The position numbers were made by a program, and so were the translations under genes. A DNA stretch of 64,000 bases from Ooceraea biroi (taxonomy: Eukaryota; Arthropoda; Insecta; Hymenoptera; Formicidae). The stretch spans positions 3,859,624 through 3,923,623 of the forward strand of contig NC_039507.1 in assembly GCF_003672135.1 (NCBI RefSeq). The letters are read 5' to 3'. The notes under the pieces are model-generated. The model did not search any database, was not told the origin of the DNA, and saw only the letters and a list, made by a program, of their open reading frames with translations. Below, in pieces: positions 29,801-39,700 of this stretch; within the stretch, counting starts at the first letter, position 1; every line of letters begins with the position of its first letter.

Positions 29801-32800
29801 ATTATTGGAGAAATACCAATGGTAATTAAAGCTATTCTGTATTATTCTGTATGCAAATATTATTTATGGGATTTATGTTTAATTGCGTAATATTTGCTTT
29901 AAAATAGACTATCAGTTTCTATTGAATAACGCAAAACAAACTTTCTTTTTAAAACTATTTTAGATGTGTTCGAAATTAAAAAAAAAAAGTTGGATTAAAA
30001 TTGGATTTATCTCTTAAGTTGAATTTTTGAAGTATTTTATTGTACCATTAAGTATTTTATTGTACCATTTAAATATTATATCAAGAGACGCGGTAGCGTC
30101 GCGACGCCAAGTACATAAAAATAAAAAATAAAGCTCCGAACAATGAGAATCACTGCATAAACATCGAGCGTTACCAAGTTCAGTGCATAGACGTCGAGCG
30201 CTATAGTATAGCTTATCTGGAATTTATATCATTTGACAGGTCACATAAACTTATGATTAAAATATTTCAGGAACTAAAGCCGTTATCAAAAATCTACCGG
30301 CACTTTTATTATATAATATGGGTGCAAGCTTTTGATTGCGACCCATTTGATCAAGATTGATGCAGTCAGTCTTGAGATATTGTAATCGTATATTATAATT
30401 GTGACGTTTCATTTTCCTTTTCCATGCAATTCAGGTTCAGACTCACGTACATATGTTCGCACATACACATGCAAAGCGATTTTGTCCGTCAAGCTGCCGT
30501 TCACACATGCATGATGTAATTTATTATAAATTAAAACTGATTTTAATACTTTTGGGTAATGTTTTATTTTAAGATAAATATATAAATCGCAAAAACTATA
30601 AAAAATTTTAATTTGCTTGTTTAAATGAAATCATTGTGATAGCGTTGCAATGATAAGTAAATAATTCTTTTAATTTTGAACGATATATTATGACACTTAA
30701 TTTGAGTACAAATCAATCAACAAACGTTTCGGTCTATTCGTTACACCATCTTCAATGTATATCAGTAAACCATAAGCGAAATCAAAAATCCATATTAATA
30801 GTTACAACGGTCATTTGCAAAAATGTATTGATAGTCCATATCGCAACCCAAAATCCATGTTAGTTAGAACAATCCTTTGCAAATGTTTATTCATAGACCC
30901 AGTTAAAACATCTTTCCCAGTTAAAGAACTTTTTCATTTCTGAGTTTACGGTATTTTCAATAGCAGAGAACTCTAGGCAATATAAAAAATAATGATATCA
31001 CCAACTCAGAACTGCTCGGAAGAAGAAAAAATTTCTAAGGGCTAGAACTTTTTCATTTCTGAGTTTACGGTATTTTCAATAGTAGAGAACTCTACGCAAT
31101 ATAAAAAATAATGATATCAACAACTCAGAACTGCTCGGAAAAAGAAAAAATTTCTAAGGGCTAGAACTTTTTTATTTCTGAGTTTACGGTATTTTCAATA
31201 GCAGAGAACTCTAGGCAATATAAAAAATAATGTTATCAACAACTCAGAACTGCTCGGAAAAAGGAAAAATTTCTAAGGGCTAGAGCTTTTTCATTTTTGA
31301 GTTAAGCGACGCGGTAGCGTCGCAACGCCAAGTACGTAAAAAAACAAGGTTCCAAGCAATAAGCATCACTGCATAGACGTCGAACGTTGCCAAATTCATT
31401 GCATAAACGTCGAGCGCTTATCGTATAGCTTATCCGAAATTTCATGCCAAATTCATGTCAAACAAACTTTTGATTAAAATATCTCAGGAACTAAAGCCTT
31501 ATTTAAAAATCGAACGGCACTTTAATAATATAATATGGATGCAAGCTTTCAATTGCGACCAATTCGAATAAGATTGGTGCAGTCTATCCTGAGATATTGT
31601 AACTGAATGTTAGAATTGTGACGTTTCGTTTTCCTCCTTTTCCGAAATCAGGTTCAGACTCACGTACGTATGCTCGCACATGCAAAGCGATTTTGTCACT
31701 CAAGGTGCGTTCACAGGTGCACGATTTAATTTATTATGAATTAAAACTGATTTTAATACATGGAAAATATGTTATTTTACGATTAAGATATAAATCGCAA
31801 AAACTATTATATAAAAAATTAAAAATTACTTGTTTTAAATAAAATCATCGTGATGGCGTCGCAATGATAAGGAAATAATTCTTCTAATTTTGAAATATAA
31901 ATTATGACAATTTAAGATATAAGTTGGAACATTTTATACTCATAGAATGAAACCGAGAAAAAAAGAGAGAGGGAGAGAGAGAAAATTTTAAATTGTCACA
32001 ATTTATATTTGACAATTAGAAGTATTAAGAAGATTTGCACGATTAGATAAATCTTTATTATCCAACATTTTTATGTTTGATGAGATCTCACAACAGAAAT
32101 AAAATGACATATTATTGTGGCAATACAAAAATACATAAAAACATTTAAAATTAATGAAATGTAAAAAAGTTTTACAAAAAGTAATGAGATCCCTCTAAAA
32201 AACCTTACAAAGGTAAAAAAATACGCCAAGTACATAAAAAAGCAAAACTAAATATGATGAAATCCATAGTTAACTAGCCAAGTACCTAGAAGCAATTCAG
32301 TTTGAGGATTTGTAATTTGAAATAATACTTGGCGTGCCCGGGTTGCATTAAAACGTACGTCCTACCTATAATTTGTGTAAACTCTATGTGTAAATTATTT
32401 GTATTGAGTGAGTAATGAAAAGGGATATTTATAATCACTCCGCTAATGTGCAAAACTGTAAACGTATTTGTTTTAATATTACCAAATACAAAGATTTACG
32501 AGTCATTAGTGAAAATACTCAAGGCAGTACAAATTTAGAAGAATGCATGTCCAATGCGACCCGGGCACGCCAAGTATTATTTCAAATTATAAATCCTCAA
32601 ACTGAATTGCTTCTAGGTACTTGGCTAGTTAACTATGGATTTCATCATATTTAGTTTTGCTTTTTTATGTACTTGGCGTATTTTTTTACCTTTGTAAGGT
32701 TTTTTAGAGGGATTTGATTATGTACGATACGGTTATATAATTTACGTTTTTTAAAAGTAGTTCTTTTCATATAAAAGAATGAGATGTATGCAAACATTTT

Positions 32801-35800
32801 GATATGTAGATAATCACTTTAATGCACATTCACGTGTCGTGTGAAGTACTCCGGAATGGTGTAACACCTTGCATAATTACGACGAAAACAATGTCTGCAT
32901 TGTTGTAAATGCGCGCATTCTGCGAATGGCACGTGGAGAGATATGTAAATTTTACGCTGTGCACTATGCGCACTATATTTCGCTGTCTCCTGTAGTAATA
33001 CGATTATTCGTGCAGTTATGAACCGCGTTAAAAGCTCACTTTGTTAATTGCTTAAGAAGCGCTACAAGTTTTTATCGTTCTTACATTCCTGTACTTCTAT
33101 ATGCATTACAACGACATACACGTATGTATATATCATAAATATCCAACTTCTGACACATGCAGAATTAATATAGGAGAAAAACTAAAAACGTAAGTTTAAA
33201 GATATCTATAAATTATTATGTTTCATTATTTCACGTCATATTAATTTGAAGAGGAATTAAAAATTGTCAGACAGATATTTATTCGCTTCTTTTATATACA
33301 GTGTACATGCATATTTGCATCATATTAAGAGATTGTTACACTGTGCTAATCCTTCTTAATCCCATGAACCATGTTGCATTGCAAACACTCTCAGTTTTCC
33401 CTCTTCTCGGTCTACGAATTATTCACCTTAACTGTGTGGAATTCCGAACATCTTCCAATCTTCTTCCAAAATTGCAATGCAACGACGATGAATAATCTCT
33501 ATGTCCTAGGAAGCTCGTAAATCCGAAACGCGCAGCGGAAGTGTTGAAAAATATATGTATATTATCGATAAAATAATCCCGTGACATATTCGATGGAATA
33601 AAAAACATACATATATGGCGTAAAATATTTTACACAAAGTTGATATTAAAATGTTCAAGAAGGGTGTTGTAATTGCTATATTATATTTTTTTTGCAAAAC
33701 GGAATAACTCGTTCGCGCGCATGCTTACGATCCAAAGAAAAAAATTGTTGTAAAGATTTATTTCCGAAAAGCCACGCGTTACGGAATGACTCTTCGCGCA
33801 GTTTCTTACATGCAGATAAAAATTTACATCCTAGTTACACTCAACATTACATTACTTACATTCAAGTTATACTCGGACTACATCCGAGGTATGTCCGGTA
33901 TACATTCTGCTCCCAAATTGTTCTGAAACTTGGTCGTTTTGCATGGTTTGTGTCGCAGAATTCGCGAACCGGCCAGAAAGTATCCTCCGCGCAAATCGTG
34001 AATGAGAAGAGCGGAGAACGGCATATTACGAGAAGGTTGCATTTCTGCTGAACAACCCGTCGAGTCCTGATATCTCGGAGAGCTTCTTATTCCATCGAGG
34101 CGGAAGTTCCACTTTGGCGCAACAGAGCGGTGGTTACATACAGTGAAAGTTTAACGAGTTATAAGCTCGCAAGAACAGTCTCGGCGCGGCACATGCACGA
34201 GATACGTGCCACGTTAAAGAGAGCACCGGGATTTCTGGCCCGCTAAAGTTACGGCAATAAATCGAACCGGAATGCTAATACTTCGACCGAATAGTTTGTC
34301 TCGCGCTTTGCCTTTTCGCCACCAGTAGCGGGATGATATGCTAATAGCTCGGAATGGCATTTCCGCTCGGATTCTTGTCCTCTTCTTTCGCCCCCCTTTT
34401 GCCAAGTATATCGTACATTTTAAAAGCGATTCTCCGCTTTAATTCATTCAATCTTCCGGATAAGAAAAGGAGCAGTGAATGAAAGAATGAAGAACACTTT
34501 TTCAGGCACTCAGAATATTACAATCCTGTCAGCCTCTCTGCATCTCAAACAAAGTCATTTTCACGTTCATCTTAATAAGCTTCCCGGCCATGATTGATAT
34601 TACGTACAATTTTTAAACGGTTATACATAAGGCAGCAAATGCGATGAGAAGCCATCATTTGCTATGGAAGCATCTCGACGAGCGTATTCTCCTGATCGGC
34701 TTTGCCGGACGTTTAGCGAATCCCACACTTACCAACGTGGGTCACACCTGTCCAGGCATTAACGTCGTAATCCGGAGACTTGCGAGGAGAACCAACATAC
34801 AGAGAATGGTGCACAGAGGGTTGAGAAAGAGAACGAGATACGGAAGAGACGGAGAGGGAGGAGTGGAGGACAGCGAAGCGGAAATGGACGGATCCAGCTA
34901 AACGAGCAGATTCGTAATCCCTTTACTGCCGCACGACGAAAGGCTTTGATGCTGACGAGCTTAGCGCTTAGCGACTTTCGCAATCGTGTCAAGCCGGCCT
35001 AAAAGACGAGTCCGACTGAGACGCGTCGCCGAGACTTTTTCGCATTAAGAGTCATTCGTCCGGATCTTTTCTGACGTTACGTCTCTGCCTTCGAGATTAT
35101 AGCTCTGAGATGCTATGTGACGCGAGGGATTTATCCCGCTCGGTGAAATCATGCTTTCCATTATGTAATCTCGTCTCGCCGTTGTAGATATGTCGTAGAC
35201 TCAGGTGCAAGTGTCGCACAGACACCTCAGAGTATCTTAAGTTCTTCCCTTTGTGACTGAAGTTGTTTGTTTGTCTCGTAAATGAAACAGTGAATGCTAC
35301 AGAAGCAGAGTAATGTACAATGTACATTACTCGAAAAATGTTATGTGATTCAACTTGGCTTAAATGCAAGCGAAGAGTCCGTGTAGCTGTAGGTAATTGA
35401 GACATGAAAATTCTCAAGAGGGATCAGCGAGCTCTTAAGGAAATATCGATAGTGTGCGACCATTACTCTTCCAAACGATTGCTTCGGCGAATATCCGTCG
35501 ACAGGTCGTTATAGATTTGGGTCGTCGATAGTAATCGTAAAAGACGCATCGTACTTAAAACTATTTTGTAAGATGAACTCGAGTCTTAATAAGGTCATTC
35601 GTACAGCGTGGTAGTGATATTAAAAATGTCAGAAAACATTGAATTTGAAAGTTTCGAATTTTCCCATGACGAGAATACAAAGAGAGAACAGACTTTAATC
35701 TTTCCATGTCAAAAATTCGCTTACAGAATAACCATTATGATTAACTATCGTTGAAGTCTGGAACTCGACGGCAATCAAGTTGACATTGAGTTCAGCTTTC

Positions 35801-36723
35801 TATTCAAAAATTCATTAGCCGAAAAAGTTATTAAGGAAATGAGTTCCGGTGTCTGAGAAGGATACTTAATGAAGAGTGAAAGGCCGGTATCCCATTAAAA
35901 ATAGATTTCTTGTTGTATCCCAATTTAATGCCGACATTCTAAGGCACAACGTCGCATTTCGTTATCATACGAAAGGCATCGTTATCATACCAAACTAAGA
36001 TGATACTAAGATATGAATCGCGTCGTTTTTCTCCCTCACTTTTCAAGATGAACTAAGTTTTCCGCTCGGACGATGCAAACTGCAAAAGACATCTGGGAGA
36101 TATCTAGAGAACGTCTGAAAAGTCGGGACGCGTGTCTTAGACATCACGTTTTTGTCCTTTTTCTCTATGTAGTTTGTGTCGTTTGAGTATTCACTTAAAA
36201 TGAAGAACAGTTACCCGCTTATTGTCTCCTTTCCTGTATAAGAGAAAAGTGGGTTTATCGCGCGAGGAACTGTATCCAGAGCGCTACCTAAACGGGGTGA
36301 AGAGACATCTTACATATTTCAGCTTGTCGCCCACGAGAGACGATTGTCGACTTCGGCCTCACGAACAATGGCTGCAATGAGTTTGGGTTTCATCGTCATG
36401 GTCACACCGTGGACGATCCAGGAAGTCGTTGCAGCCTGCACCGGAAGCAAGCCACCGCCGTTCCTCGACTTCCTGGCTACGTGGCTAGCTCTCTCCAACA
36501 GCTTTTGGAATCCCTTCCTTTACTGGCTGCTCAACAATCATTTCCGCCGAATTTCGCGGGAACTCCTTTACACAAAGGTACGCATGAACGCTCACAATTT
36601 CATGTTAATAGTATTACTTCAACGATTAACAGAGACGCAAGTTTGCAAATAAATACGAATGGGACTGTGGAAAATTCGTTTCATTAAATTAACAGCTGTA
36701 TTAGTTTATCTCTGCGTTTCCAA

Positions 36724-36766
<43 letters not shown>

Positions 36767-39700
36767 CATTTTTGAGATTACATTACAAAAATTGTACTGC
36801 ATAGTATAATTAAAATTTATTTTCTAATACGAAAAACGAACGTGACATGCTTTTATTTTGCCAATATATTTCAGGATAATCGCATTTATTCGGTTTTTGC
36901 GTTTTTCCGCTCTCAAAGACCAACTCATCCAGCTTTCGTGAATTACACGCTAGACCATTATGGCCGTAGCCAACACTTTTTTTACACGTGCGAGCACTTT
37001 GCGTAAATCTCGTTACGTGCGAGAGAGAAAGTTCGAGTGCGGGCGCGTGCTTTCAACCATTCATTCCATTGAAGATCAGTCCAATCTGCAGTATTTGGCA
37101 ATATAGAAACAGTTTCCCTTCTAGAACTAAAACAATAAAAACCATATATGTTTCATAAAACACATCTCTTGACCCGTATGAGCATATTTAAATAGCTTTT
37201 TGCAGAGAAAAAAGATGTGCAGTTATCTTTTATACAAATATAACTATGAGTAAAATAAAAATCTATTAAAACGTAGAATTTTTTTCTTCTATTTCACATC
37301 ACAATCCAAACACATTTGAATACACAGTAATATGTGGTGAGCAAACAAGACTGCGAAGTATTCCGCGCTACGCGGAAAACGGGATCCGCGCGATTAGAAA
37401 AGCTCGATAAATTCGCGGTGATGCTTCCTTTTGTTTATCGTACATCCGTTTCCCCGAAATGTACGATTCACCTTTCCGTTACAACGCGGTTCTGCGCACG
37501 GTCTCCCTCTTCCGATTTCACGCTTCGCTCCTTTTATTTCGCGAAATCAATCGTGCGCCCCGGCGCGTCGGTGCAGCAGAATCGGTAAATTTCTCGAGGA
37601 GGGTGGCTGCTCGCGTTGCAGCCGAACGAATGAAGACGAACGACTTAAACGCGAGCGCATCTTTCCCGGGAAGAACACGGGGAACGCGCGACGTTACATG
37701 CCGGAGGAACAAGATTTATCCGATGTGGAACGCAAGGCACGGCACGGTCGACACTTTCCGCGCGTACGATTCTTCTCCTCCGTTGGACGCTCTTTTCGAA
37801 TTCAGCAGGAGCGGAGCGGCCGCATCGTCGCGCACCAGCACAGCCGTGGCCGCATAGATCTCGAGTGCTTCGACTTTACAGGCCATGAATTCCGAAAAGC
37901 TCGTCGGCATGCAGTAAATCTTTAATCGCCGCACCGAGCACGCCACGTGCTTCTTCCTGCCCGCTACGCTCGCCGGATGCACGCGTGAGTAAAGCGTGCA
38001 CGCGCGCGTTTTGATGTTCTCTTCTAACTAACGGCCGCGCGGCGGCCGCCCGATCCTTTGGCTCATACCGTCATTCAATTGATAGCCGACAAACGAGTTT
38101 ACTTGTTCGAGGTAGAAGCCGATGTATCGAGCGTGCCGAGTGTTGCCTGCTATTTTCGTGAAAAATGGAAATCGATCGGCGAATTATTGCGAACGGCGGA
38201 ACTGCGCGATCGCGAGGTGGCAATTAAGTTTCGTGTTTGAAGCTTCACCTCTCGAATGTTAATTAATCGTTGTACGTGATCGTTTTGGTGTTTTGTTACA
38301 AAGGTATTTGGTGTTTAGAATTAAAGAGTACAGAAAGTCATGTCTTCTTTTAAACTTTTTCGATCAAGAAAAACTTTTATGAAAAGAAATAAATTTGTTA
38401 TTGATGATACAAATCCAAGGATCCTGAGTAATCCATGAAGAATATGCATATTATGAAAACATGATAGTTAGAATTGCAAAAAATAAAAGTCTTTCCTGTT
38501 ATACAAAATGATGCGGTAGTGGTAATATTCTGTATATTTTAAGTCCATATTTTAGCAAATCGAATTTGCTTGTGGAAACTAGATTTGCATAGATACGAAT
38601 ATAATTTTAACGACCAGAGGAATCATGTGCCGGATATTACGGTTTCTTGGAATCTTTCTTTTTACTAGTTTAAATATTTTTACTCATGAAATTTATATAA
38701 GGTCTTATGCGCGGAATACCAAACGAATCAGAAATGTCGTGAAATTTCTTATGCTGTTTCTTGAATAATATGAAAGAGACGAGATCGCATTTAATGGACG
38801 TATAACATAACGTGTAACGTACGAAAGAAGCTCACAATTATGCATAAGTCAAGCAAACCTTAAATCAGGAATAAAAGATAAAACTGATTTTCAACAATTA
38901 TCATGAATCTTATCATAATTCATAGAAACATCCTTGACTACATCAAAAAATTATCATCGCAAAAATGAAATAAATATAATAAATATTTTCGAGTGAATTT
39001 CGAGTAAAGTATAACTTTATAATTTTACTGTCGTACTAACATAGCAGTTGTACACACAAAATATGTATCTGGCGAATCGTATTCCTCGAGGACATACGTT
39101 ACATTTCAAGTATTCCGTTTCAGAATTCGGTTACATTGCACAAAGTTTATGGAAGTGCAGCAGTCTGTATATCTGTACATCTGCATGTATATTACATACA
39201 ATTAGAACTGCAACTTTACATTGATATGATGAACGCGCGTATGAATACATTACGGTAATGTATTCGATTACGGGGAGTCTCCAGGTAATGGCGATTATTT
39301 ATCACCGGCTCCTCACGGGAAATATCTCGACTTCATTGTACAGCTAATCAATAAGGCTTATAAAATATGCCCATACATATACTCGCGCGACTGATTTATC
39401 GCTCGCAAGTTGACAGGCATTCTTCCATCATCGATGCAGCGCAGCTGCTCGTGATTGATACTTCGGATATAATTTTTAATCTTTGCTTTTTATATGTAGA
39501 TTCTCTGCAGGTCTAAGCCGTTAGGAGCGAAGCAACACTGCTGCGCGACCAGCACTGGTGGCTTGGATGTTTGCAGCATCGCCGGTGTCGATTTATCAGG
39601 TACGTTAAACAAATGTCACGTCGCGTTAAGGGTGCACTCGTCCAACCGGAAAAATCTCTCCGCGCTAAATTTCCTGCGTACTGATACACGGAATATATAT

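Larger units (their letters stand above)
20399..36322 (+). other. Receptor intron 5 (15.9 kb)
   Basis: Separates the third intracellular loop from TM6. CpG-rich patches lie at about 21.7-22.5, 22.8-23.4, 24.3-25.0, 27.9-29.6 and 33.9-35.1 kb. The 30.1-32.7 kb part contains the direct-repeat structure and the foldback element. A perfect 12-bp-arm palindrome is at 35308-35332. Frames of 100-160 codons in the CpG-rich patches match no family I know and run on both strands at once, so I treat them as chance. Confidence 0.75.

Noticed and set aside
37431..37925. 164- and 132-codon + frames in receptor intron 6
   Set aside because: Two frames of the same strand and one of the other are open at once, showing a composition effect; no domain recognised.
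39511..39599. Alternative start of receptor exon 7 after the CTCTGCAG acceptor
   Set aside because: It gives GTC TAA directly after exon 6; the acceptor 11 bases earlier keeps the frame open and yields a sensible tail.
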